Shown here piece by piece: positions 34,703 through 42,265 of a stretch of DNA of 64,000 bases (position 1 is its first letter; each line of letters opens with the position of its first letter). Under the pieces are notes generated by a model. It made no database searches, was not told the origin of the DNA, and worked only from the letters and a program-made list of their open reading frames with translations. The stretch lies in NCBI RefSeq assembly GCF_017377795.1, contig NZ_JAFRDR010000007.1:186001-250000 (forward strand). Reading direction: 5' to 3'. This DNA comes from Williamsia soli. GTDB taxonomy: Bacteria > Actinomycetota > Actinomycetes > Mycobacteriales > Mycobacteriaceae. The position numbers were made by a program, and so were the translations under genes.

Positions 34703-35590
34703 GTGACCACACTCTCGCCGGCAAATGGCGCCGACCACCGGTACGTGCTGACCCTCGGATGCCCCGACACGACCGGCATTGTCGCAAAGATCTCGAGTTT
34801 CCTCGCAGACATCGGGGGCTGGATCGTGGAAGCCGCCTACCACTCGGATCCTGACACCGGTTGGTTCTTCACGCGCCAGGCCGTGCGTGCGGATTCGGTG
34901 TCCGTCACCGTCGACCAACTGCGCGAGCGCTTCGCCGCCGAGGTGGTGGCCGGACTGGGGTCGGAAACCGAGTGGCGAGTGAGTGATTCGGCGGTTCCGA
35001 AGAAAACCGTCCTGCTGGTGAGCAAGGAGGGGCACTGCCTCGGGGATCTTTTGGGCCGCTCGTACCGGGGAGAGCTACCAGCGGAAATCAACGCCGTCAT
35101 CGGCAATCACCGCGATCTCGAGGACTTCAGCACTCGGATGGGCGTCCCGTTCCACCACATTCCGTTCGGCACCGACAAGGCCGGAGCATTCGAGGAACTG
35201 CGCGAACTGGTGGACTCTCACAACCCGGACGCGGTGGTGCTGGCGCGGTTCATGCAAATCGTTCCCGAGGACCTGTGTGAGCACTGGGCGGGTAAAGCCA
35301 TCAACATCCATCACAGCTTCCTGCCGTCATTCATCGGAGCGCGGCCCTATCACCAGGCGTTCAAGCGGGGCGTGAAGCTCATCGGCGCCACCTGCCACTA
35401 CGTCACCGGTGAGCTCGACGCCGGGCCGATCATCGAGCAGGACGTCATCCGCGTCGACCACTCGGACACGGTTGCCGACATGGTGCGGCAAGGACGAGAC
35501 ATCGAGAAGCTCGTCCTGGCCCGGGGCTTGCGCTGGCACCTGGAAGACCGGGTGTTGGTGCACGGTCGCAAGACCGTCGTCTTCAGCTGA
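34703..35590 (+). CDS. purU: Formyltetrahydrofolate deformylase
   Basis: 295 aa. An N-terminal ACT domain ([22 protein letters not shown], about residues 12-85) is followed by a formyltransferase-fold catalytic domain with the Asn/His pair in [11 protein letters not shown] and the Asp in [12 protein letters not shown]. PurU hydrolyses 10-formyl-THF to formate and THF, balancing one-carbon units for purine synthesis. The GTG at 34703 is 6 nt after CACTGT (34691-34696). Divergent from deoC with a 27-nt gap. A hairpin at 35648-35675 follows. Confidence 0.93.
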   Translation: MTTLSPANGADHRYVLTLGCPDTTGIVAKISSFLADIGGWIVEAAYHSDPDTGWFFTRQAVRADSVSVTVDQLRERFAAEVVAGLGSETEWRVSDSAVPKKTVLLVSKEGHCLGDLLGRSYRGELPAEINAVIGNHRDLEDFSTRMGVPFHHIPFGTDKAGAFEELRELVDSHNPDAVVLARFMQIVPEDLCEHWAGKAINIHHSFLPSFIGARPYHQAFKRGVKLIGATCHYVTGELDAGPIIEQDVIRVDHSDTVADMVRQGRDIEKLVLARGLRWHLEDRVLVHGRKTVVFS

Positions 35591-35647
35591 GCCGGCTACA
35601 GCCGCGCGGGGGTGCTCCAGCGAATCGCCCACCCACCCGAATTCGCA

Positions 35648-35675
35648 CCGCCCACTCGCAATAACGGGTGGGCGG
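35648..35675. terminator. Bidirectional terminator between purU and DUF2993 gene
   Basis: CCGCCCAC (35648-35655) and GTGGGCGG (35668-35675) form an 8-bp stem with a 12-nt loop, followed by CGCAAAAACG. It sits midway between two convergent genes. Confidence 0.6.
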
Positions 35676-35700
35676 CGCAAAAACGGGTGGAGCAGTGCGG

Positions 35701-36885
35701 TCAGACGACGCTGCAGGTTTCGGCGTTCGAGTCCGAGGCGCCGACATTTTCTTGGGTCAACGCGATGTCGTTGCCGGAGAACGCGAACTCGACACCCTTG
35801 TCTGAGACGCTCAGCTTGTCGAAGTTGACGTCGTCGAACAACGGCGGGAACATTCCGGCGCTGACCTGGTCGACCAGGGTCTGGGCCCACGAGTTGGGGA
35901 TCCCGAGGGTCAGCGCACTGGCTTTGACCACCTCGAACGTCAGCTTGCCGTTCTGCGTGACCGGCTTGAGTTCGGTCTCGGCCGGGATCGGGATGCCGAG
36001 CAATGAGAAGCTGGCCTTGAGGGTGACCGTGCCCGCGGCGGCGTTGCCGGTGACCGACTCGACGGTCATCCCGCCACCCATCGAACCGAGGAGCCCGCTG
36101 AGTCCGCCACCCTGATCCGGAGTGGGTGTGGTCGGCTGCGCGGTGGTGTCCTGCTGGCTCAGTTCCATGATCCGGCCGAACGGGACGTATCCCTCGCCCT
36201 GGAGCCCACCGATGGTCGTGGTGTTGTCACCGGTGGTGATGTCGTCGCCCCTGGCGTGCAGCTTCATGTCGGAGTCACCCTCGTCGCTGGTGTCGACCTG
36301 CACGTAGGGGATCTTGCCGGACACCCACTGGAACAGCATGGGCTGTTTGCTGAGCGACACCGAGGTCGATGCGCCGGTGAGCTCACCGAACGACTGCTCC
36401 ATGCAGTCCTTCGCCTTGCTCCGCAGATACAGCTCGCTGCCGACGCCGGAGATCACCAGCAACAGCACGATGCTGAGGGCGACCACTCCCGCGATCAAAC
36501 CCTTCCGCCGTTTCGGGCGTTGCGGCGAGACCCCGCCACCGTCAGGGCCGGGACCGTTCGGCGGTGGCCCGTCAGATGGGGGACCTGAGTAGGGCGCAAA
36601 GCCATCTCGGTGCAGCTCTTCTGAGGGCACGTCGAGTTGCGCCGTGTCGTGGCGCTCCTGCGTGTAGGCCTGCGGCACCGAGCCGGGTGGGACCGGTGCG
36701 AACTGGTCCGTGGATGGACTGGGGTCACCCGCCTGATTCTCGGGCATCCCGGGAACCGGCGCATCCGGAGGGGGTGGGTCGGCAGGGGCCGCCGGCCTGG
36801 TCAGATCGGTGCCCTCGGCGGGACCGGTAGTTGATTCAGGCGGCCCCCCGGCCGGGTTGGATTCGGCATCTTCGCGGTTGTTCAT
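35701..36885 (-). CDS. DUF2993 (LmeA-like) membrane-anchored protein
   Basis: About 394 aa. A cytoplasmic Pro-rich N-terminus (about 125 residues) is followed by one transmembrane helix (GLIAGVVALSIVLLLVISGVG) and an extracytoplasmic DUF2993 domain (YLRSKAKDCMEQSFG; PMLFQWVSGKIPYVQVDTSD; LTLGIPNSWAQTLVDQV). DUF2993 includes LmeA, a periplasmic factor in lipomannan elongation in mycobacteria, so a cell-envelope lipid role is plausible but unproven for this distinct, proline-tailed form. ATG at 36885 is preferred over the adjoining GTG at 36888. No clear ribosome site. Confidence 0.8.
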   Translation of the reverse strand: MNNREDAESNPAGGPPESTTGPAEGTDLTRPAAPADPPPPDAPVPGMPENQAGDPSPSTDQFAPVPPGSVPQAYTQERHDTAQLDVPSEELHRDGFAPYSGPPSDGPPPNGPGPDGGGVSPQRPKRRKGLIAGVVALSIVLLLVISGVGSELYLRSKAKDCMEQSFGELTGASTSVSLSKQPMLFQWVSGKIPYVQVDTSDEGDSDMKLHARGDDITTGDNTTTIGGLQGEGYVPFGRIMELSQQDTTAQPTTPTPDQGGGLSGLLGSMGGGMTVESVTGNAAAGTVTLKASFSLLGIPIPAETELKPVTQNGKLTFEVVKASALTLGIPNSWAQTLVDQVSAGMFPPLFDDVNFDKLSVSDKGVEFAFSGNDIALTQENVGASDSNAETCSVV

Positions 36886-36931
36886 CACCGTCGATGATGC
36901 CCGGTAGGACGTCGCAGATGGTAAGAGTTGG

Positions 36932-37762
36932 CTAAGTATCGGAGTCGGCGCAGGTCATCGCCGCGGAATTCACGTCCCGCCGGTTGGACAACACCGCAAT
37001 TGACGCCCGGGCCCGCTCGACCTCACCGAAGTCCAGGTCGAGAATCGCTAGCTCCGGTTGGTCCCCCAACTCGGTGTGCACCGCGCCGAAAGGTCCGGCC
37101 AGGATGGAATGTCCGATACCGGTGGGGGCGGACGATCCGGCCACCTCGGGGTCGCTCGGGACGGCCTGCCCGACCGCTGCGACGTAACACCCGCTGTCGA
37201 GGGCTCGTGCGGCGGCGAGCGTCCGCCATTGCTCGAGTTTGCCCGGACCCGACCCCCACGACGTCGGGACGACGATGAGGGTGGCGCCGCCGTCGGCGAG
37301 CGCAGTGAACAGCGTCGGAAACCGGATGTCGTAACAGGTGGCGGTGCCGACCGTGACGTCGCCGACCCGAAACGAGTGCGCCCGATCGCCCGCCTGCACC
37401 GTGCGAGACTCCTCGAACCCGAACGCGTCGTAGAGATGGATCTTGTCGTAACCGGAGACCGCGCCGTCGGGGCCGGCGATCACGAGAGTGTTCCGCACCC
37501 GTCCACCGTCGCCGGGGGTGAACATCCCGGCGACCACCGACACCGCATTGTCGGCGGCGATCTGCGAGACCGCCTGCGCCCACGGTCCATCGAGCGGCTG
37601 CGCGATCGGCCCGAGCTTCACCCCGAACCGGCACATGGTCGCCTCGGGGAAGATCACCAGGTCGGTACCTGCGGCGGCCGCAGCCGACGTCTGCTCGGAG
37701 ACCAGGGCGAGGTTCTCGTCCGGATCGGTGCCGCTGCTGATCTGGGCCAAGGCGATACGCAT
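36932..37762 (-). CDS. Carbon-nitrogen hydrolase (nitrilase superfamily, Nit-like)
   Basis: 276 aa with the complete Glu-Lys-Cys triad: E in VIFPEATMCRFG, K in YDKIHLYDAFGFEES, C in GTATCYDIRFP. The YDKIHLYD pattern is of the NIT1/Nit2 branch (deaminated glutathione / omega-amidase type) rather than true nitrilases. Same position as M. tuberculosis Rv0480c. The ATG is 6 nt after TAGGGT (complement of 37769-37774), indicating a leaderless transcript independent of upstream genes. Substrate is inferred only at family level. Confidence 0.9.
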   Translation of the reverse strand: MRIALAQISSGTDPDENLALVSEQTSAAAAAGTDLVIFPEATMCRFGVKLGPIAQPLDGPWAQAVSQIAADNAVSVVAGMFTPGDGGRVRNTLVIAGPDGAVSGYDKIHLYDAFGFEESRTVQAGDRAHSFRVGDVTVGTATCYDIRFPTLFTALADGGATLIVVPTSWGSGPGKLEQWRTLAAARALDSGCYVAAVGQAVPSDPEVAGSSAPTGIGHSILAGPFGAVHTELGDQPELAILDLDFGEVERARASIAVLSNRRDVNSAAMTCADSDT

Positions 37763-37813
37763 ACGACCACCCTACGACCGCTCGACGTCGGCAAGGGCAC
37801 GGCCGGCGGGGGA

Positions 37814-38653
37814 TCAGGAGGTCGGGGCGACCTGTTCCCACGGGACGGTCAGGACGTTGTCGCGGTGTCGGCGTCTGTCGGGTAGTGGACGGATGCCATT
37901 GTCAGGCAGCAACTCCAGTGTCCGAAGCCACCGCTGGCGCGGACCGAACGGCGCCAACGGGGCCGCGATGTCCCAGCAGCGATCCAGGGTGCGGAGCAAG
38001 TGATGTACGGGTTCGCCGGGGACGTTGCGGTGGATCAGCGCCTTCGGCAGGCGCTCGGCCAGGTCCGACGGCCGCCGACTGTGCAGCGGGTCCCAGGCGA
38101 GCGTGAACGTCAGCGGCCGGTGTTCGTCCAGCAGGATCCAGCAGCAGCGACGGCCGAGTTCGTCGCAGGTGCCCTCGACGATGAACCCACCGGGTGCCAG
38201 CTGTCGTTGCATCCGCGACCATGCGGCCGGCACCTGGGATTCGTCGTATTGACGCAAGACGTTGAACGCACGGACGAGGTGAGGTCGCAGACCCGCCAGC
38301 TCGAAGCCACCCACCGCGAAGCGGACTCCCGCTTGCGGAGGCACCACGCGGGCGGGGTCGATCTCGAGGCCGACCAACCGGACGGCAGGCACCGTGGCCC
38401 GCAGGCGGGCCGCCAATTCGATGGCGGTGTCGGGACGGGCGCCGTATCCGAGGTCGACTGCCAGCGGCGTCGCGGCGTCGGACAGCACTGCCACGATCTC
38501 GCTGTGGTGGGTGATCCAGCGGTCTACTCGCCGAAGTCGGTTGATACCGGTGGTGCCCCGCGTGATCGCTCCGTCGGGACGGCCAGCGCTGCCGGCGCGG
38601 ACAGGCCCGTCAGAGGTTGGCGTCGATCCACCCTGAGGTGAATTCCGCCTCAC
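37814..38653 (-). CDS. SAM-dependent methyltransferase-like protein
   Basis: 279 aa. A Rossmann motif I-like segment (PLAVDLGYGARPDTAIELA) and a downstream acidic strand (RLVGLEIDPARVV) indicate a class I methyltransferase fold. The C-terminal half (TFTLAWDPLHSRRPSDLAERLPKALIH) is unfamiliar. The start is uncertain: the GTG at 38653 overlaps the upstream DUF2505 gene by 44 nt, and no internal start is convincing. It is probably the second gene of that unit. Substrate unknown. Confidence 0.7.
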   Translation of the reverse strand: MRRNSPQGGSTPTSDGPVRAGSAGRPDGAITRGTTGINRLRRVDRWITHHSEIVAVLSDAATPLAVDLGYGARPDTAIELAARLRATVPAVRLVGLEIDPARVVPPQAGVRFAVGGFELAGLRPHLVRAFNVLRQYDESQVPAAWSRMQRQLAPGGFIVEGTCDELGRRCCWILLDEHRPLTFTLAWDPLHSRRPSDLAERLPKALIHRNVPGEPVHHLLRTLDRCWDIAAPLAPFGPRQRWLRTLELLPDNGIRPLPDRRRHRDNVLTVPWEQVAPTS

Positions 38654-39119
38654 CGCGGAACAGGTCGACCAGGTTCACCAGCATCATCTGTTCGAGTTTC
38701 CCGTTGATGAACGGGATGAAGACCTTGACCTCGGTGGTGCGGCGGATGGTGCAGCCGGTGTCGGTCGGGAAGAGTTCCTGCGTCCCGGTCAGACTGCCGG
38801 GGCCCGCGGGGATCGACGCGGTGTACGTGCCCTTCGTGTTCTCCGGATCGAACGGCCCGAGAGCCTCGTTGCGGGTGATGACCATGTCCTTCGACATCAC
38901 CGTCTGAGCGATCGCCGGGAGCTCGGTGCGTGGTAGCACCTGCTTGAGGACGACGTCGATACCGTTGGCGTCCACCGTGTAGGTCTCGATCTCCGACTGC
39001 GGCGTCAGCTTCCGGAACTCTTCCATCTGCGCGTCCCAGAACTCTCGCATCGACAGCGCTTGATAGACCTTCTCGGCGGGATGGTGGTAACGGGCTGAGT
39101 AGGACAGACGGCGTGCCAT
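38610..39119 (-). CDS. DUF2505 (SRPBCC-like) protein 1
   Basis: 169 aa beginning MARRLSYSARYHHPAEKVYQAL, with IRRTTEVKVFIPFINGKLEQMM near the end, the DUF2505 pattern, a START/SRPBCC-type hydrophobic-ligand fold. A second DUF2505 gene lies just upstream (39174-39674). The shared IPF(I)-GK(L/I)E motif marks them as paralogues. The ATG is 7 nt after TAGGCT (complement of 39127-39132), so each copy has its own leaderless promoter. Ligand unknown. Overlaps the downstream methyltransferase-like gene. Confidence 0.82.
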   Translation of the reverse strand: MARRLSYSARYHHPAEKVYQALSMREFWDAQMEEFRKLTPQSEIETYTVDANGIDVVLKQVLPRTELPAIAQTVMSKDMVITRNEALGPFDPENTKGTYTASIPAGPGSLTGTQELFPTDTGCTIRRTTEVKVFIPFINGKLEQMMLVNLVDLFRGEAEFTSGWIDANL

Positions 39120-39173
39120 GGGGCAAAGCCTAACGTGCCAGGACCGCTCGCCCCGGAGGCACCTGGTGTCTGT

Positions 39174-39674
39174 TCACTGCTGTCCGATCCAGGTGAGCGT
39201 GTAGTCGCGCTCGGCGTCGATGAGCGCCTGCACTTCTTTCGCGATCTGCTTCTCGATCTTTCCGCCGATGAAAGGAATCGACACCTCCACCGAACCGTCG
39301 AAGATCACCTGCGCCCCGGTAGCGGTGGAAACGAGGGTCTGCGTGCCGTTGACCTTCGCGGGGGCGCCGGTGACGACCGCGGAAAAAGTGCCGTCGCTGA
39401 CCTCGCCTCCGCTCACCGACCACACCACCGTGCGGGCGATCTCGAGGTCACCTTTGCGGATCTTGGTGACCACCGACGGCAGATTCTTCTCGGGGATGCG
39501 CTGCTGCAGGACGACCCGGATCTCGTCGTCGGTCGCGGTGAACGACTCGAGTTCGGAGACGTCGGCCGCGACATTCGCGACCAGATCGTGCCAATACTGC
39601 TCTGAGGTCACCGCCGCGGTGAACTGAGCCGGGGGACAGGAAAAGTCGAGGGAATGCCGAAGCTTGGTCGCCAT
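39174..39674 (-). CDS. DUF2505 (SRPBCC-like) protein 2
   Basis: 166 aa (MATKLRHSLDFSCPPAQFTAAV; VEVSIPFIGGKIEKQI), paralogue of the neighbouring DUF2505 gene. The ATG at 39674 is 6 nt after TAGCCT on the minus strand (complement of 39681-39686), which shares its TA with the murB -10 on the other strand. Function unknown; proximity to murB in mycobacteria-like synteny hints at an envelope connection, but this is weak. Confidence 0.82.
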   Translation of the reverse strand: MATKLRHSLDFSCPPAQFTAAVTSEQYWHDLVANVAADVSELESFTATDDEIRVVLQQRIPEKNLPSVVTKIRKGDLEIARTVVWSVSGGEVSDGTFSAVVTGAPAKVNGTQTLVSTATGAQVIFDGSVEVSIPFIGGKIEKQIAKEVQALIDAERDYTLTWIGQQ

Positions 39675-39680
39675 GGATGC

Positions 39681-39690
39681 AGGCTACCGT
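39681..39690. promoter_or_regulatory. Overlapping divergent -10 elements of murB and DUF2505 gene
   Basis: AGGCTACCGT. Plus-strand TACCGT (39685-39690) is 6 nt from the murB GTG at 39697; minus-strand TAGCCT (complement of 39681-39686) is 6 nt from the DUF2505 ATG at 39674. The two hexamers share the central TA, a symmetric bidirectional promoter. Confidence 0.65.
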
Positions 39691-39696
39691 TGCCGG

Positions 39697-40752
39697 GTGG
39701 TCACATATGACAACTCCCTGCCGCTGTCGCAGATCACCACCTTGCGGGTGGGTGGTCCCGCCAAGAACTTCGTCCGCTGCACCGACGCCGAGTCGCTGAT
39801 CCAGACCGTCGGTGACCTGGATGCGGCCGGGACGCCGGTGCTGCTGGTCGGGGGCGGATCGAACCTCGTGATCAGCGACGACGGGTTTGACGGCACGGTG
39901 GTGCAGATCGCGAACACCGAGACCGATTGGCGATCGGACCACGTCACCGCCGGGGCCGGGGTGAACTGGGACGACTTGGTCGCGGAGAGTATCGAGCGGG
40001 GGTTCGGTGGACTCGAGTGCCTGTCCGGCATCCCCGGCGCGGCGGGCGCGACCCCGGTGCAGAATGTGGGGGCGTACGGCGTCGAGGTCGGATCGTTGTT
40101 GCGGTCCGTGCAGATCTTCGATCGCCGTTCCGGTGGCCTGAACTGGGTGGACGTCGGCGATCTGGAACTCGGTTACCGCACGAGCCGGCTCAAGCGGCGC
40201 AACGACGAACTGGTGGTCCAGGTGTCGTTCCGGCTGCACGAGGACGGTCTGAGCGAGCCGATCACGTACCGGGAGCTTGCCGGGGCGCTGAACGTGGCCG
40301 AGGGGAAGCGGGCACCGGCCGCGGAGGTGCGGGCGGCGGTGCTGGGGCTGCGTTCGGGCAAGGGAATGGTGCTCGACCCCGATGACCACGACACATGGAG
40401 CGTCGGCTCCTTCTTCACCAATCCGATTGTGCCTCAGGAACATCTTCCGACGGTGTTGACCAGGATCGTCGAGGAGCTCGGAGCCGAGGCGACGGTTCCC
40501 CAGTTCCCGGCCGATCTGGGCGTCAAGTTGTCGGCCGGCTGGTTGATCGAGCGCGCTGGTTTTGCCAGGGGATTTCCCGATTCTGGTGCACCGGCGCGCC
40601 TGTCGACGAAGCATTCTCTGGCGATCACCAACAGGGGTGAGGCTCGTGCGGAGGACATCGTCGAGCTCGCGAAGCGGGTTCGTGACGGAGTTCACGAACG
40701 TTTCGGGCTGTGGTTGGAACCCGAACCTGTGCTGGTGGGATGCACCCTCTGA
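39697..40752 (+). CDS. murB: UDP-N-acetylenolpyruvoylglucosamine reductase
   Basis: 351-aa FAD-dependent MurB, which reduces UDP-GlcNAc-enolpyruvate to UDP-MurNAc in peptidoglycan precursor synthesis. FAD-binding LLVGGGSNLVISDDGF, GLECLSGIPGAAGATPVQNVGAYG, and the catalytic-Ser region SVGSFFTNP followed by KLSAGWLIE are intact. The GTG at 39697 is chosen because it lies 6 nt after TACCGT; in-frame TTG 39664 and ATG 39673 would overlap the divergent gene start. Essential gene; the Ldt gene follows, as in M. tuberculosis Rv0482-Rv0483. Confidence 0.95.
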   Translation: MVTYDNSLPLSQITTLRVGGPAKNFVRCTDAESLIQTVGDLDAAGTPVLLVGGGSNLVISDDGFDGTVVQIANTETDWRSDHVTAGAGVNWDDLVAESIERGFGGLECLSGIPGAAGATPVQNVGAYGVEVGSLLRSVQIFDRRSGGLNWVDVGDLELGYRTSRLKRRNDELVVQVSFRLHEDGLSEPITYRELAGALNVAEGKRAPAAEVRAAVLGLRSGKGMVLDPDDHDTWSVGSFFTNPIVPQEHLPTVLTRIVEELGAEATVPQFPADLGVKLSAGWLIERAGFARGFPDSGAPARLSTKHSLAITNRGEARAEDIVELAKRVRDGVHERFGLWLEPEPVLVGCTL

Positions 40753-40830
40753 CGCTGCTGCGCTGGTGGCGGGCCCCGCGGCAGGCTTCGTGGGGGATTA
40801 GGAATCAGAGCTACAGGTAATGTTTCGTGC

Positions 40831-42144
40831 ATGAGTGAATACCGTGACGGCCTCATGCTGTCCAGGCGATCGGCCCTCACGGCTCTCGCCGTCGGTGCGG
40901 CCGGAGTGACCGCAGCAGCCTGCAGCAGTGACAACAAGTCCGGTGACGCGGCCCAGGAGAGCAAGGCACCCTCGGACCCCGATGCCACCGTGACCTACAG
41001 CCCGCCGCTCGACACGACCGACGCCTCACCGATCGCCGAGGTGTCGGTCAAGGTCACCGACGGCGTGCTGAACCCAGATGTGAAGTTGACCAACGCCAAC
41101 GGTCGTGTCGTGACCGGTGCGATGTCGGAGGACCGTAAGACGTTCACCGTCACCGAGCCGCTCGGCTACGGCGGCCAGTACACATGGTCGGGCTCTGCGA
41201 CGGGCAACGATCGTCGTGCGGTCCCGCTTGCAGGCACCTTCGCCACCGTGACCCCGGAGAACCAGATCGGACTCGTGGTCAACCTCGCCGACGGCCAAGA
41301 AGTCGGTGTCGCGACCCCGCTCATCCTGACCTTCGACGAGGTCGTCAGCGACAAGAAGGCCGTCGAGCAGGCCCTGAAGGTCACCACGACGCCCGAGACC
41401 GAGGGCAGCTGGGCATGGCTCGGGGAAGACGGCGGATCGCGCGTCCACTGGCGGACCAAGGAGTACTACCAGCCCGGCACCAAGGTCTCGATGGTCGCGA
41501 AACTCTACGGACTCGACCACGGCGACGGTTACTACGGAGAGGCCGACGTCACCAGCGACTTCGTCATCGGCCGCAACCAGGTCGTGCTCGCGGACGCCGA
41601 CTCCCACCAGATCGTGGTGCAGAACGACGGCAACACCCTGATGACCCTGCCGTGCAGTTACGGCGAGGGCGACCTCGACCGCAACGTCACACGGTCGGGC
41701 ATCCACGTCGTCAGCGAGAAGCACGAAGACTTCTACATGAGCAATCCCGCGGCCGGGTACTTCAACGTCCGCGAGCGCTACGCCGTGCGCATCTCCAACA
41801 ACGGCGAGTTCATCCACGCGAACCCGGATACCGTTGGCGTTCAGGGCTCGTCGAACGTCACCAACGGCTGCATCAACCTCTCGCTCGAGAACGCGTCGCA
41901 GTATTTCGCCACCGCGATGTACGGAGATCCGGTGGAGGTCACCAACACTCGCATCCCGCTGTCGGAGGCCGACGGCGACATCTATGACTGGATCTACGAC
42001 TGGGAGACGTGGAAGTCGATGTCGGCGCTGGCCGGCGAGCCTGATGTGAAGTCGGCCCCGGCGACACCGAAGGACGCTCCGGATGTCTCGGGCATCCCGA
42101 CGACGCCGCAGAACTCGGGGTCGCGGCAGACTCCGGTCGGCTGA
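40831..42144 (+). CDS. L,D-transpeptidase lipoprotein (LprQ/LdtMt5-like)
   Basis: 437 aa. A twin-arginine-like signal (LSRRSALTALAVGAAG) ends in a lipobox TAAAC, followed by a Ser/Asp-rich linker, two Ig-like domains (VSVKVTDGVLNPDVKL; LILTFDEVVSDKKAVEQAL) and a YkuD domain. The catalytic motif reads TNGCINLS, with Asn where most Ldts have His (SHGC), a variation I associate with the LdtMt5 class. The upstream His is in GEFIHANPD. A Pro-rich C-terminal tail follows. It forms 3-3 cross-links or anchors proteins to peptidoglycan. The ATG is 7 nt after TAATGT (40818-40823). Position matches Rv0483. Confidence 0.92.
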   Translation: MSEYRDGLMLSRRSALTALAVGAAGVTAAACSSDNKSGDAAQESKAPSDPDATVTYSPPLDTTDASPIAEVSVKVTDGVLNPDVKLTNANGRVVTGAMSEDRKTFTVTEPLGYGGQYTWSGSATGNDRRAVPLAGTFATVTPENQIGLVVNLADGQEVGVATPLILTFDEVVSDKKAVEQALKVTTTPETEGSWAWLGEDGGSRVHWRTKEYYQPGTKVSMVAKLYGLDHGDGYYGEADVTSDFVIGRNQVVLADADSHQIVVQNDGNTLMTLPCSYGEGDLDRNVTRSGIHVVSEKHEDFYMSNPAAGYFNVRERYAVRISNNGEFIHANPDTVGVQGSSNVTNGCINLSLENASQYFATAMYGDPVEVTNTRIPLSEADGDIYDWIYDWETWKSMSALAGEPDVKSAPATPKDAPDVSGIPTTPQNSGSRQTPVG

Positions 42145-42162
42145 GGCGACACGCTTCACCAC

Positions 42163-42225
42163 ATTCGGCCCCGTATCGAGTGAGCGAGGGATATCTTCCC
42201 TCGGACACCCGCTACGGGGCCGAAT
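42163..42225. terminator. Nested hairpin terminator between ldt and DUF6777-like gene
   Basis: Perfect 13-bp outer arms (ATTCGGCCCCGTA at 42163-42175; complement at 42213-42225) enclose a second hairpin CGAGGG-atatctt-CCCTCG (42185-42203). It lies between convergent genes and is probably a bidirectional terminator. Confidence 0.7.
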
Positions 42226-42265
42226 TCGGTGCTGTCTCGCCGCGAGCGGCGCCGACCTCAGACGA

